64,000 nucleotides of DNA from Rhodococcus sp. SGAir0479 (GCF_005484805.1 NZ_CP039432.1:3844001-3908000), one strand, 5' to 3'; shown: positions 1-7,916, numbered from the stretch's first letter. Program-made: numbers and translations. Notes: generated from the sequence alone by a model not told the origin.

Positions 1-564
1 GGCGAGGCCGTCGCCGCGGACGAGGCCCTCGTCTTCGGTTGCGAGGACGGCCTGCTGATCTACCGGGACGGCGCCATCACCAAGGTCACCAGTCCCGACC
101 CGTACGGGCGGATCGGCAACCAGGCGGGCTCCGAGGACTCCGCGGTGGTCCTGGGCGACTACAAGAGCGACCCGGACGCCGAACTCGAGCGTCCGCAACG
201 GGTGTCGCTGACCGACACCGTCACGGGCGAGCTGCGCCTGGTCGACCTCGGCACGAGCTACACGTTCCGCTCCCTCGGCCGCGGCCCCTTCGGGGAGGCC
301 CTGGTGCTGGGCACCGACGGTGCGCTGCACGTCCTCGACCCGTCGACCGGCGCGACCCTTCGGACGGTGCCCGTGGTGGACCCGTGGACCGAGCCCGACG
401 AATGGCAGACGCCCCGGCCGGCGCTGTTCGTGCAGGGCTTCACCGCCTACGTCACCGATCCGTCCACGGACCGCATCCATGCCGTCGACATCGAGAAGGG
501 GCAGGTCACCACCACCGCGGAGCTTCCGCACACGCCCGACGAGATCACCGGCGTCCGAGGCTGA
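1..564 (+). CDS. aztD: AztD-like zinc metallochaperone, C-terminal part (5' end outside window)
   Basis: The reading frame is open from the first base, so this is the last 187 codons of a longer gene. The visible part has beta-propeller-like repeats (LGTDGALHVLDPSTGATLR, TAYVTDPSTDRIHAVDIEKG) and ends PDEITGV, which I recognise as the C-terminus of the AztD family. AztD proteins are secreted zinc-binding propellers that hand zinc to the AztC binding protein of an AztABC importer. The His-rich N-terminal part and any signal peptide are not in the window, and the azt transporter genes, if present, lie upstream. Family call is from remembered sequence similarity; function is inferred. Confidence 0.75.
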   Translation, partial: GEAVAADEALVFGCEDGLLIYRDGAITKVTSPDPYGRIGNQAGSEDSAVVLGDYKSDPDAELERPQRVSLTDTVTGELRLVDLGTSYTFRSLGRGPFGEALVLGTDGALHVLDPSTGATLRTVPVVDPWTEPDEWQTPRPALFVQGFTAYVTDPSTDRIHAVDIEKGQVTTTAELPHTPDEITGVRG

Positions 565-567
565 GGG

Positions 568-597
568 TTGCGTGTGTCGCGCGGTCGCGCTTAGACT
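568..597 (+). promoter_or_regulatory. Promoter for the leader peptide / LeuA-domain gene
   Basis: TTGCGT (568-573) and TAGACT (592-597) are separated by 18 bp and resemble sigma-70 -35 and -10 boxes. A transcript from this promoter would begin about 604-606, at or next to the ATG of the 14-codon leader, so the leader peptide would be translated from a leaderless mRNA. Inferred by inspection only. Confidence 0.55.
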
Positions 598-605
598 CCT
601 CGGTC

Positions 606-650
606 ATGCAGCGCATCCAGGTAGTAGTTCACCGCCGTAGCGGGGTCTGA
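606..650 (+). CDS. 14-residue leader peptide with consecutive rare Val codons
   Basis: The open frame encodes MQRIQVVVHRRSGV followed by TGA. The three Val codons are GTA GTA GTT, unusual choices in this GC-rich genome, and an Ile codon stands just before them. It begins where transcription is predicted to start and is followed by competing inverted repeats before the next gene. Actinobacterial branched-chain amino acid genes such as ilvB and leuA are known to use leader peptides of this kind. I infer a sensor of Val (or branched-chain) tRNA charging that controls the LeuA-domain gene at 730. Confidence 0.6.
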   Translation: MQRIQVVVHRRSGV

Positions 651-653
651 TTC

Positions 654-719
654 GGACCGACCCCTCGCTGCGGGTCGTCTGAGCTGTCTACTTGTCGGTC
701 CTTCCTTCACTTCAGGAAG
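654..719 (+). promoter_or_regulatory. Competing RNA hairpins (candidate attenuator) before LeuA-domain gene
   Basis: Three inverted repeats follow the leader stop codon: GACCC/GGGTC (659-663 with 672-676), GGACCGAC/GTCGGTCC (654-661 with 694-701), and CTTCC/GGAAG (701-705 with 715-719). The first two share bases 659-661 and cannot form together; the second and third meet at base 701. The GGAAG arm of the last hairpin is the likely ribosome binding site of the gene starting at 730, so the hairpin would hide it. No U-run follows, which favours control of translation over termination. Confidence 0.5.
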
Positions 720-729
720 ACCCCCGAAA

Positions 730-1203
730 ATGCGCACTTCCCAGGCTCTCGCCACCATCACGTTCTCGAACGATCCGTTCTTCCAGCGTTTCGGCACCAA
801 TCTGCCGCGTGACCTGCGCGCTCAGGCCCAGGGCCTGAGCTGGACCGAATTCGCCCAGCGTTTCGGCCCCACCGGCGGTCCCGTCCGGCTGGGCAGCTGG
901 GACTGCACCGGTCTTCGCGCCGGCCGCAGCACCTACACCGCGACGCTCGCGATCGGCGACACCATCACGTCGGCGTCCGCGACGGCCACCGGCCCGATCG
1001 CGGCGCTGACGTCGATGCTCTACGACGCCGGTTTCCAGCTCGAGATCCTCTCGTTCCACCAGCAGCGCACGTCGGCGGGCACCGCGACGTTCATCCTGGC
1101 CGAACACGACGGCGAGCGCCGCTGGGCGATGGCCATCGGCGAGGACTGCATCTCGTCCTCGCTGTCGGCGATCATCGCGGGTGCGAATCTGCTGCACCGC
1201 TGA
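730..1203 (+). CDS. Stand-alone LeuA (2-isopropylmalate synthase) regulatory-domain protein
   Basis: The 157-residue product matches only the C-terminal allosteric domain of 2-isopropylmalate synthase: a region like LGSWDCTGLRAGRSTYTATL, then the repeated beta-alpha pattern ending AIIAGANLL. The TIM-barrel catalytic domain is absent, so it cannot make isopropylmalate itself. In LeuA this domain binds leucine. A free copy could bind a branched-chain amino acid or form mixed oligomers with LeuA or homocitrate synthase; that role is inference. It lies alone behind a Val-rich leader peptide and hairpins and is followed by a terminator-like stem. The ATG at 730 is preceded by GGAAG 10 bp upstream. 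Confidence 0.75.
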   Translation: MRTSQALATITFSNDPFFQRFGTNLPRDLRAQAQGLSWTEFAQRFGPTGGPVRLGSWDCTGLRAGRSTYTATLAIGDTITSASATATGPIAALTSMLYDAGFQLEILSFHQQRTSAGTATFILAEHDGERRWAMAIGEDCISSSLSAIIAGANLLHR

Positions 1204-1231
1204 GATAGTTGATCTTCCGGACCCATCCACC

Positions 1232-1270
1232 GACGGGAGCGGCGGCGAATACCGCATGACCGCTCCCGTC
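1232..1270 (+). terminator. Stem-loop after LeuA-domain gene
   Basis: GACGGGAGCGG (1232-1242) and CCGCTCCCGTC (1260-1270) are perfect 11-bp inverted repeats with a 17-base loop. The stem lies between the LeuA-domain stop codon and the lipocalin start. There is no U-tract, as is common for actinobacterial terminators. It could also shape the 5' leader of the lipocalin mRNA. Confidence 0.5.
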
Positions 1271-1290
1271 TCCCCGGAAGGACGACCACC

Positions 1291-1911
1291 ATGACCGTCA
1301 CGAGGAAGCTCACCGCCGGACTCTTCGCCGCCGTGGCCGCGACCGCCGTCGCCACCGCCGCTCCCGCCGCGGCTCAGCCCACCGGCTCGGCCGACCTGTG
1401 GCAGCCACTCGCCCCGGTCCCCTCACTGGACGTCGCCCGGTACGTCGGCACGTGGTACCAGCTGGCCGCGGTGCCACAACCCTTCAATCTGGACTGTGCC
1501 CGCGACACCCGCGCGACGTACGGCGTGATCGACGCGTCGAACATCAGCGTGAACAACACGTGCACCACCTGGTCGGGCGGAACCAACGACATCACCGGCA
1601 ATGCCCGCGTCAACGACCCGGTGACGAACGCCCAGCTGCACGTGAGCTTCCCGTCGGTGCCGTTCCAGAACGGGCCGGACGGTCCGACCAACTACGTCGT
1701 CACCTACCTCGCCGACGACTACTCGTGGGCACTGGTGGGGGATCCGGCCCGATTCTCCGGCTTCGTGCTCTCGCGCACGCCCGCAGTGAGCGAGGACGGC
1801 TGGCGGGAGATCCGCAGCGTCGTCGAATCGCGCGGCTACAACTCGTGCCTGCTGCTCACGTCGCCGGCGACCGGCGGACGCACCGACATCGCGCCGCTCT
1901 GCACGGTGTAG
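1291..1911 (+). CDS. Secreted lipocalin family protein
   Basis: The 206-residue product has a Sec signal peptide (residues 1-29, basic start, Ala-rich core, AAAQ cleavage region). A typical bacterial lipocalin follows: the GTWYQLA motif at about residues 51-57, a central beta-rich part, and the closing region WALVGDP...FVLSRTP. Family members (Blc-like) bind lipids or other hydrophobic ligands. There is no lipobox, so it is probably secreted rather than anchored. A GGAAGGACG sequence precedes the ATG. The gene is monocistronic and convergent with the next gene, whose stop lies 4 bp downstream. The ligand cannot be told from sequence. Confidence 0.85.
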   Translation: MTVTRKLTAGLFAAVAATAVATAAPAAAQPTGSADLWQPLAPVPSLDVARYVGTWYQLAAVPQPFNLDCARDTRATYGVIDASNISVNNTCTTWSGGTNDITGNARVNDPVTNAQLHVSFPSVPFQNGPDGPTNYVVTYLADDYSWALVGDPARFSGFVLSRTPAVSEDGWREIRSVVESRGYNSCLLLTSPATGGRTDIAPLCTV

Positions 1912-1914
1912 CGG

Positions 1915-3396
1915 TCACGGGGTCGCGGCGTACTCGCGCGCCGCGGCCCCGGTGATGTTGGTGAGCATTCCCTTGAAGATGATGCCGTGGAACGGCAGGA
2001 TCGCGTACCAGTAGAGCCGTCCGGCGAGCCCGCGGGGGAAGAAGATCGCGCGCTGGTGCAGCCGCGAGCGATCCGGCCCGTCCGGGATCACCCGCCACTC
2101 GAGCCACGCGCCCCCGGGTGTGCGCATCTCCGCGCGCAACCGCAGCAGCGAACCACGCTCGATCGCCTCCACCCGCCAGAAGTCCAGCGGGTCACCGGTG
2201 TTGAGCCGGCGGGCGTCGCGCCGGCCGCGGGTCAGACCGACCCCGCCGACGAGTCGGTCGAGCCAGCCGCGGATCACCCACGCGAGCGGGAACGAGTACC
2301 AACCGTTCTCGCCGCCGATGCTCTCGAGGACCCGCCACAGCGTCTCGGCGTCGGCGTCGCACCCGGCCTCGCGCTCGTCCGTGTACACCGCCTCACCCGC
2401 CCAGTCGGGGTCGGACGGCAGCGGATCCGAGGGCGCACCCACCGGCGACGCGCTCGCCCAGTTGGTTTCCACGTCGCCCTCCTGGATCCGCCGCAACGCC
2501 AACCGGACCGCCTGCCGGTAGGTCGTCAGGCCCTCGGCCGGCGGCGGGATGACGGAGTCGATGTCGTGGTCGGACGCCACCGCGTCGTTGTGCAGCGATT
2601 CGATGAGCGCTCGCCCGAGCGAGCCGGGGATAGGTGTCACGAGCCCGATCCACAGGCCCGCCAGCCGCGGCGTGAGGACCGGGAGCACCAGCACCCGACG
2701 CCGGCGCAGTCCCGCGACCTCGGCGTACACCTTCATCATGTCCCCGTACGCGAGAACGTCGGGGCCACCGATGTCGTACGCGCGGCTGTGGGGCAGCGGC
2801 GCGTCGGCCGCCCGGACGAGGTAGTAGAGCACGTCGCGCACCGCGATCGGCTGGATCCGGTTGTTCACCCACTTGGGCGTCGTCATCACCGGCAACCGGT
2901 TGGTGAGGTGCCGGATCATCTCGAACGACGCCGAGCCCGACCCGATCACCACGCCGGCCTGCAGGACGATCGTGGGGACGCCCGAGTCCATGAGAATCTG
3001 CCCCACCTGGGCCCGCGACCGCATGTGCGGCGACAGAGCGACGTCCTCGGGATGCAACCCGCCCAGGTACACGAACCGCCCGACGCCGTTGGCCCGGGCG
3101 GCGGCGGCCATGTTGGTCGCCTCCACCCGCTCGGTCTCGACGAACTCGGACGACCCGCCCATCGAGTGCACGAGGTAGTAGACGACGTCGATGCCGGCCG
3201 TCGCGGCGCGGAGCGACTCGGGGTCGCCGAGGTCGCCGCGGACGATCTCGACGTCACGGGCCCACGGGATGTCACGCAGTTTGTCGGGAGACCGCACCAG
3301 GACCCGGACGTCGTGGCCGGCGGCGAGAAGCCGCGGCGCCAGACGCCCTCCGATGTACCCCGTGGCCCCGGTGACCAGCACCCGCAGTCGCTGCAT
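1915..3396 (-). CDS. NAD(P)-binding SDR protein with C-terminal DUF2867 domain
   Basis: The 493-residue product starts with an NmrA/extended-SDR Rossmann domain; the cofactor loop TGATGYIGG is at residues 9-17, and a YLVHSMG segment follows the central strand. The C-terminal third (about 330-493) is the DUF2867 region, ending in FHGIIFKGMLTNI, which is related to SRPBCC-type lipid-binding folds. Homologues with this two-domain layout are common in mycobacteria and rhodococci; their substrate is unknown to me. I chose the ATG at 3396, which gives MQRLRVLVTGATG. It is divergent from the alpha/beta hydrolase with 24 bp between starts. Confidence 0.8.
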   Translation of the reverse strand: MQRLRVLVTGATGYIGGRLAPRLLAAGHDVRVLVRSPDKLRDIPWARDVEIVRGDLGDPESLRAATAGIDVVYYLVHSMGGSSEFVETERVEATNMAAAARANGVGRFVYLGGLHPEDVALSPHMRSRAQVGQILMDSGVPTIVLQAGVVIGSGSASFEMIRHLTNRLPVMTTPKWVNNRIQPIAVRDVLYYLVRAADAPLPHSRAYDIGGPDVLAYGDMMKVYAEVAGLRRRRVLVLPVLTPRLAGLWIGLVTPIPGSLGRALIESLHNDAVASDHDIDSVIPPPAEGLTTYRQAVRLALRRIQEGDVETNWASASPVGAPSDPLPSDPDWAGEAVYTDEREAGCDADAETLWRVLESIGGENGWYSFPLAWVIRGWLDRLVGGVGLTRGRRDARRLNTGDPLDFWRVEAIERGSLLRLRAEMRTPGGAWLEWRVIPDGPDRSRLHQRAIFFPRGLAGRLYWYAILPFHGIIFKGMLTNITGAAAREYAATP

Positions 3397-3420
3397 CACC
3401 CCACGGTAACCTCGATGCTC

Positions 3421-4074
3421 ATGAGCGCGCACGACGAGCGGTTCGACATCGACACCGACGGAGTGCAGGGCTACCTGCACCGGCCGGCCGGTGACCCGGT
3501 CGGCGCGCTCGCGCTGACGCACGGTGCGGGTGGCGACTTCGACGCGAAGTTGTTGCAGGCCATGGCCGCCGGGTTCGCCGCGCGCGGACTGCTGGTGCTG
3601 CGCTACAACCTGCCGTTCCGGCAACGTCGTCCGTCGGGCCCGCCCCACCGCGCACATGCCGAGGCGGACCGGGAGGGCATCGTGGCCGCCGCTGCCGCGC
3701 TCCGCGAACGCGCCGACGGCCCGATGATCCTCGCGGGCCACTCCTACGGGGGCCGCCAGTCGACGATGCTGGCCGCCGAACGTCCGGATGTCGCGGACGG
3801 TCTTGTGCTGCTGTCGTATCCGCTGCACCCGCCGGGCAAACCGGAGAAGCCGCGCACCGAGCATCTTCCGGATCTGCGGTCACCGTCGCTGTTCGTCCAC
3901 GGCGATCGGGATCCTTTCGGCACCCCGGACGAGATGCGGGCCGCACTCGCACTGATCCCGGTCGCACACCCGCTGCTGGTGATCGAGGGCGGTCGGCACG
4001 GGCTCGATCCCGACCGCGCCGACGTCGTGGCCCGGACGGTCGACGCCGCGACCGAACTGTTCGCTATTCGTTGA
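3421..4074 (+). CDS. Alpha/beta hydrolase of the KANL3/Tex30 (dienelactone-hydrolase-like) type
   Basis: The 217-residue product is a compact alpha/beta hydrolase. It contains an early THGAGGD oxyanion-type loop (residues 33-39), the nucleophile elbow GHSYGG (Ser108), a candidate acid in HGDRDPFG and a catalytic His in GGRHGLD near the end. The size and GAGGD loop match the KANL3/Tex30-like family found widely in bacteria. Substrate is unknown. A second in-frame ATG at 3415 would add two residues. The 3' end overlaps the convergent DUF4185 gene by 11 bp. Confidence 0.8.
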   Translation: MSAHDERFDIDTDGVQGYLHRPAGDPVGALALTHGAGGDFDAKLLQAMAAGFAARGLLVLRYNLPFRQRRPSGPPHRAHAEADREGIVAAAAALRERADGPMILAGHSYGGRQSTMLAAERPDVADGLVLLSYPLHPPGKPEKPRTEHLPDLRSPSLFVHGDRDPFGTPDEMRAALALIPVAHPLLVIEGGRHGLDPDRADVVARTVDAATELFAIR

Positions 4075-5530
4075 CGCGGGCGCGCATCAGGAAGACGTTG
4101 TAGTCCGACCACGTCGAGATCGTGAAGTACAGGTCGTTGCCGCGCGACCACGGGTGGATGAAGCCGCCGTACAGCTCCGGGTAGTCGAGCACCGACACCG
4201 TCGGGGCGCCGTCGGACCACTCGCCCTGCGGCGAATTCGCTTCGCGCAGCACGATGGCGGTCTTGGCGGTGTCCAGGTACGACATCTGCCACCTGCCGGT
4301 GGACTCGTCGTAGCGCACCGACAGCTCGGCGGCCGGGCCGTGCACGATCGGCGTGGCCGCCGCGGCGCCGCCCACGGGCGTCCAGTTGCCGTTGCTCCAG
4401 TACTGGTACGCCGACTTGTTGAGCACCTGGTCCCGCGGCACCCGGGCCAGTCCCACCGCGCCCAGACGCGTATTGGGGGTGCCGAACATGTAGACGTACT
4501 CCCCGGCCGGCACCATCGCCGCCACCTGGAAGCCGGTGACGCCGAAGATGTTGTCCCACTGCGCGTACGGATCCTTGGTCCAGGTGGAGCCGCCGTCGTC
4601 GGAGTAGGCGATGCCACCGTGGTTGGTCCACCACGTGCCGGGGACGGAGTTCCAGGTACGGATCGACATGTAACTCATGTACTGACGGTCACCCACCGCG
4701 AACCCGGACGTCGGGATGGTGGTGATCTCGACGTTGTCGAGTTTGCGGCTGCTCAGCAGCTCGGCGGCGTGACACCGCCCGTCCTGAACCATCGAGTCGA
4801 AACTCATTCCGTCCGAGAGGTTCCGGTCGGTGCTGAACGCCAGGACGTTGCTGCGCCAGTCGTCCCCCTGCCCACCGGGCGGATGGAAGCCCTTGCCGAT
4901 GGTGTCGCCGAACGCGATCGCGACCTGACCGGGCGCACTCTCCCACATGATGCCGAGGTCGGTGCCCTGCACCTGCCAGCGCTTGTCGGTGCGGTTCACC
5001 GACCCCGCACCGGTCAGTTTCGCGACCCGGTCCACCTTCCCGATCCGCGGGGTCGGCGGCGCCGGGGTGCGCGGCGCGGGCTCGACGCCCGGGACGGCAG
5101 GCTCGGGCGGCGGGGGCAGTGGGCCGGGGTCCGGGCCGGGAACCGGGATCCCGAAGTGGAACGGGGCCGGCTTCAGCCCGATCTGCGGAATGTTCAGCTC
5201 CGTCGACAGCGATGTCGGCGGGGGCGGCTCGGTGGTGAGGTCCGGGCACGGGTCCGTGCACGGGTCGGCCGGCAGCGGCTCGGACGCGATCCGCGGCTGC
5301 GGCGCCTCCGGCGCCGGGAAGGGGACCGGGGTGACCACGGGGTACGGCACCGGGATCTCGAGCCGTTCCGGAATGATCGACTGCAGTTCGTGCGACAGCT
5401 CGGCCGCGCACGGGCCACTGCCCACGGCGCCGTTCGGAAGCGGATCGGCGGATGCGATCTGCGCGTGACCTGCCACCAGCGCGGTGCCCAGCACCCCCAC
5501 CGCCGCCATCGCCGTGAGCCTGGTCGACAT
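4064..5530 (-). CDS. Secreted DUF4185 protein with proline-rich N-terminal region
   Basis: The 488-residue product has a signal peptide (about residues 1-28, ending IASA-D). It is followed by a Cys-containing and strongly Pro-rich stretch of about 120 residues, then a DUF4185 domain: GTDLGIMWE, IAFGDTIG, SDDGGSTWTKD, YVYMFGTPN and FIHPWSRGNDLYFT. DUF4185 resembles sialidase-like beta-propellers and is typical of mycolic-acid bacteria; catalytic function is not established. The Pro-rich segment probably spans the cell wall. Divergent from the baeRF gene across 294 bp, in which I see no clear element beyond the ribosome binding site GGGAGG for the downstream gene. Confidence 0.8.
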   Translation of the reverse strand: MSTRLTAMAAVGVLGTALVAGHAQIASADPLPNGAVGSGPCAAELSHELQSIIPERLEIPVPYPVVTPVPFPAPEAPQPRIASEPLPADPCTDPCPDLTTEPPPPTSLSTELNIPQIGLKPAPFHFGIPVPGPDPGPLPPPPEPAVPGVEPAPRTPAPPTPRIGKVDRVAKLTGAGSVNRTDKRWQVQGTDLGIMWESAPGQVAIAFGDTIGKGFHPPGGQGDDWRSNVLAFSTDRNLSDGMSFDSMVQDGRCHAAELLSSRKLDNVEITTIPTSGFAVGDRQYMSYMSIRTWNSVPGTWWTNHGGIAYSDDGGSTWTKDPYAQWDNIFGVTGFQVAAMVPAGEYVYMFGTPNTRLGAVGLARVPRDQVLNKSAYQYWSNGNWTPVGGAAAATPIVHGPAAELSVRYDESTGRWQMSYLDTAKTAIVLREANSPQGEWSDGAPTVSVLDYPELYGGFIHPWSRGNDLYFTISTWSDYNVFLMRARVNE

Positions 5531-5824
5531 GCGTCCCCCGATCCGGCGGTTGCGTCGCCCGACGAACTCGCCTGTGTCCGAGGGGAAGATAACACCAAGA
5601 TCAGCGGCGGAGCGTCACGACCGAGGGGCGCGTGCCGAGCGTCCGGTCCGGACGCCTGCCGGCTCTCGCGGACGTCGAGTGAACGGCGCTGCGGTCCAGG
5701 GCATTTTCCGCAGTGCGGGCACCCGCCGATGGCCGTCGTACACCGACGCGTCCGGGGACAAACCCCTGCCGGGACGTTACGGTCCTGGGTACGCTGAAGG
5801 CGACCAACTATCGGGAGGTCGAGG

Positions 5825-6943
5825 ATGCTCTACAGCGATATTCCGAGTCATGCCGAGATTCGCCGGCTCGCCGAGGTGGAGGGTCGAACCTGCATCTCGA
5901 TCTACACCCCCACCGAGGACGACATCCAGGACCCGGGCAAGAGCCGGCTCGAATTCACGAACCAGGTGAAATCCGCACTCGAACAGGTCGACGACCACAA
6001 GGAACGGGTGGCGTTCGAGCAAGCATTCGACGACCTGATCGAGGACGAGGCGTTCTGGCGGTATCAGGCCCGCACGCTCGTCGTGCTGGCCACGCCGGAC
6101 CGGCTCCGTCGCTACCGGCTCCCCAATCGACTCGGCGCGGGCGTCATCGTCAGCGATCGCTTCTACCTCAAGCCCATGCTGCGGACGGTGACCTTCCCGC
6201 AGACGGCGTACGTGCTGGCGCTGGCCGAGGGGTCCGTCCGGTTGATCGAGGTCACGGCCGACCAGCCGCCCACCACGGTCGACGTGCCGGGCCTGCCGAA
6301 GGATGCCGCGAGCCACGCGGGGGTGCGCTCGCTCGGCCGCACCCCGCCCGGTCGGGTGCGCGGCCGGGTCCAGGGTGACGAGGGACGCAAGCTGCGAGTC
6401 CGCGAGTACGTGCGCGCCATCGATCACGAACTCCGCGCGGTGCTGACCGGGCGCGATATTCCGCTCATCCTGGCCGCTGCCGAGCCGACCGCCTCGCTGT
6501 ATCGCTCGGTGAACAACTATCACAAGCTGCTCGACGAGGGCATCCAGGGCAACCCGGAGGAAATGAGCGACGAGCAGATCGCGGCCGCCACGCGCGCGGT
6601 TCTCGACGGGTACTACGCCCAGCAGCTCGCCGCCATCCGCCAACAGTTCGACGACCTCCGCTCCAAGGGCCGGGCCCAGATCGAGATTTCGGACGTCGCC
6701 CGGTCGGCGACCTTCGGCCGGATCGAGACGCTGCTGGTCGACATCGAGGGCATCGTCCCGGGCACGATCGACCCGGACAGCGGCACCGTCACGCTGGCCG
6801 AGCTCGACGGCAACCACGAGTACGGCGTGGTCGACGAGATCGCGCGGCGGGCGCTGCTGACCGGTGCGAAGGTGCTGGCCGTGCGCACCGGTGAGGTCCC
6901 GGACGAGGTGCCGGCCGCCGCCATCCTGCGCTACGCCGAATAG
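5825..6943 (+). CDS. baeRF-type protein (bacterial eRF1-like fold)
   Basis: The 372-residue product resembles the bacterial archaeo-eukaryotic release-factor-like families (baeRF). It has an N-terminal alpha/beta domain (ISIYTPTEDDIQDPGKSR), a middle domain in the VVLATPDRLRRYRLPN region and a C-terminal L7Ae-like domain ending in VDEIARRALLTGAKVLAVR. In other bacteria these proteins lie near stress or ribosome-hibernation genes and are proposed to act on the ribosome; no activity is proven here. The catalytic GGQ of true release factors is not obvious. ATG at 5825 has GGGAGGTCGAGG upstream. Convergent with the Clp-N gene. Confidence 0.65.
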   Translation: MLYSDIPSHAEIRRLAEVEGRTCISIYTPTEDDIQDPGKSRLEFTNQVKSALEQVDDHKERVAFEQAFDDLIEDEAFWRYQARTLVVLATPDRLRRYRLPNRLGAGVIVSDRFYLKPMLRTVTFPQTAYVLALAEGSVRLIEVTADQPPTTVDVPGLPKDAASHAGVRSLGRTPPGRVRGRVQGDEGRKLRVREYVRAIDHELRAVLTGRDIPLILAAAEPTASLYRSVNNYHKLLDEGIQGNPEEMSDEQIAAATRAVLDGYYAQQLAAIRQQFDDLRSKGRAQIEISDVARSATFGRIETLLVDIEGIVPGTIDPDSGTVTLAELDGNHEYGVVDEIARRALLTGAKVLAVRTGEVPDEVPAAAILRYAE

Positions 6944-6965
6944 CGGCCGAACACGCTGGGGGAGG

Positions 6966-7715
6966 TTACTTCTCCTCCTCCTGTTGCTGCGCGGCCAGGA
7001 AGACGGACAGGGTCTCCCCGATGAGGGTGTCGACCGCCGGCTTCTCGACACCGAGGTCGGCGAGCACTCCGGCGCCGTCCTCCTGCTCGAGCAGTGCGAG
7101 CAGAATGTGCTCGGTGCCGACGTAGTTGTGCCCCAGTCGCAGCGCCTCCCGGAACGTCAGTTCCAGCACCTTGCGTGCCGCCGCGTCGAAGGGGATGAGG
7201 TCGGGAACGGAGTCACTGCGCGCCGGGAGCACCGCGGTGGCCGCCGCCCGGACGGCGTCGATGCCGGCGCCCTGCGCGGCCAGGACCCGCACGGCGATCG
7301 CTTCGGGGTCCACGAGCAGGCCCAGCACCAGGTGTTCGGGCTGGATCTGGTCGTTGCCGGCCGCGCGGGCCTCGTTCTGCGCGGCCATCACGGTGTTGCG
7401 CGCCCGCGGCGTGAACCGGCTGAACCCCTGGTCGGCGTCCAGGTCGGACGGCTCCCCCGGGCCCTTCGGCACGAAACGCTTCTGCGCGGCCTGCTTGGTG
7501 ACCCCCATGCTGTGGCCGATGTCGGTCCACGACGCGCCCGAGCGGCGTGCCTGATCGACGAAGTGCCCGATCAGGTGGTCGGCCACCTCGCCGAGGTGTT
7601 CGGCGGCCAGTACCGCGTCGGTCAGCTGTTCGAGGGCGTCGTCGTGCACCTTCTTGATCGCATCGATGAGGTCGTCCAGCCGAACGGGGTTCGGCATCTG
7701 CACCGGATTCGTCAT
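6966..7715 (-). CDS. Clp N-domain protein with N-terminal helix-turn-helix
   Basis: The 249-residue product has an N-terminal helical region with an HTH-like segment (SWTDIGHSMGVTKQAAQ, about residues 62-78). Two Clp_N repeats follow (FTPRARNTVMAAQNEA...IQPEHLVLGLL and AARKVLELTFREALRLGHNYVGTEHILLALL). It ends in an acidic QQQEEEK tail. There is no AAA+ ATPase part, so it is not an unfoldase; Clp_N-only proteins may act as adaptors or substrate sensors for ClpC/ClpP. The HTH makes a regulatory role possible. A perfect inverted repeat overlaps its promoter, and the -10 box lies 6 bp from the ATG, suggesting a leaderless mRNA. Confidence 0.75.
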   Translation of the reverse strand: MTNPVQMPNPVRLDDLIDAIKKVHDDALEQLTDAVLAAEHLGEVADHLIGHFVDQARRSGASWTDIGHSMGVTKQAAQKRFVPKGPGEPSDLDADQGFSRFTPRARNTVMAAQNEARAAGNDQIQPEHLVLGLLVDPEAIAVRVLAAQGAGIDAVRAAATAVLPARSDSVPDLIPFDAAARKVLELTFREALRLGHNYVGTEHILLALLEQEDGAGVLADLGVEKPAVDTLIGETLSVFLAAQQQEEEK

Positions 7716-7721
7716 ACGACA

Positions 7722-7751
7722 ACCGTAGGTTGACGATCGTGAATCGTCAAC
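7722..7751 (-). promoter_or_regulatory. Promoter and overlapping operator of the Clp-N gene
   Basis: On the minus strand TTGACG (complement of 7745-7750) and TACGGT (complement of 7722-7727) are 17 bp apart, a good -35/-10 pair. Six bases separate the -10 from the ATG, so the transcript is probably leaderless. GTTGACGAT (7729-7737) and ATCGTCAAC (7743-7751) form a perfect 9-bp inverted repeat with a 5-bp spacer covering the -35 and most of the spacer, a repressor-like placement. The protein that binds is unknown; the HTH-bearing Clp-N product itself is one candidate. Confidence 0.65.
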
Positions 7752-7790
7752 CCCGAGTTGTCGGCACCGTACAAGTCGATACCCCCCGAG

Positions 7791-7853
7791 TCCTGAACGG
7801 GAGTTCAGCGCACGCTTCGCCGCCCCGACCGTGCCGTGAACTCCCGTTCAGGA
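7791..7853. promoter_or_regulatory. Paired palindromic operator upstream of LLM oxidoreductase
   Basis: Two 17-bp arms, TCCTGAACGGGAGTTCA (7791-7807) and its exact reverse complement (7837-7853), are separated by 29 bp. Each arm itself holds the palindrome TGAAC-N4-GTTCA (7794-7807 and 7837-7850). The centres are 43 bp apart, about four helical turns, so two dimers would sit on the same face of the DNA. The second site ends 23 bp before a possible -10 (TATCGT, 7876-7881) of the LLM gene. It lies between the divergent Clp-N and LLM genes and could serve either. Confidence 0.6.
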
Positions 7854-7916
7854 GATGGTGGGGCGGCGGGAGACCTATCGTGAGAAGTGGCCCGGTACCC
7901 GGCGAAGGAGTCCGCA

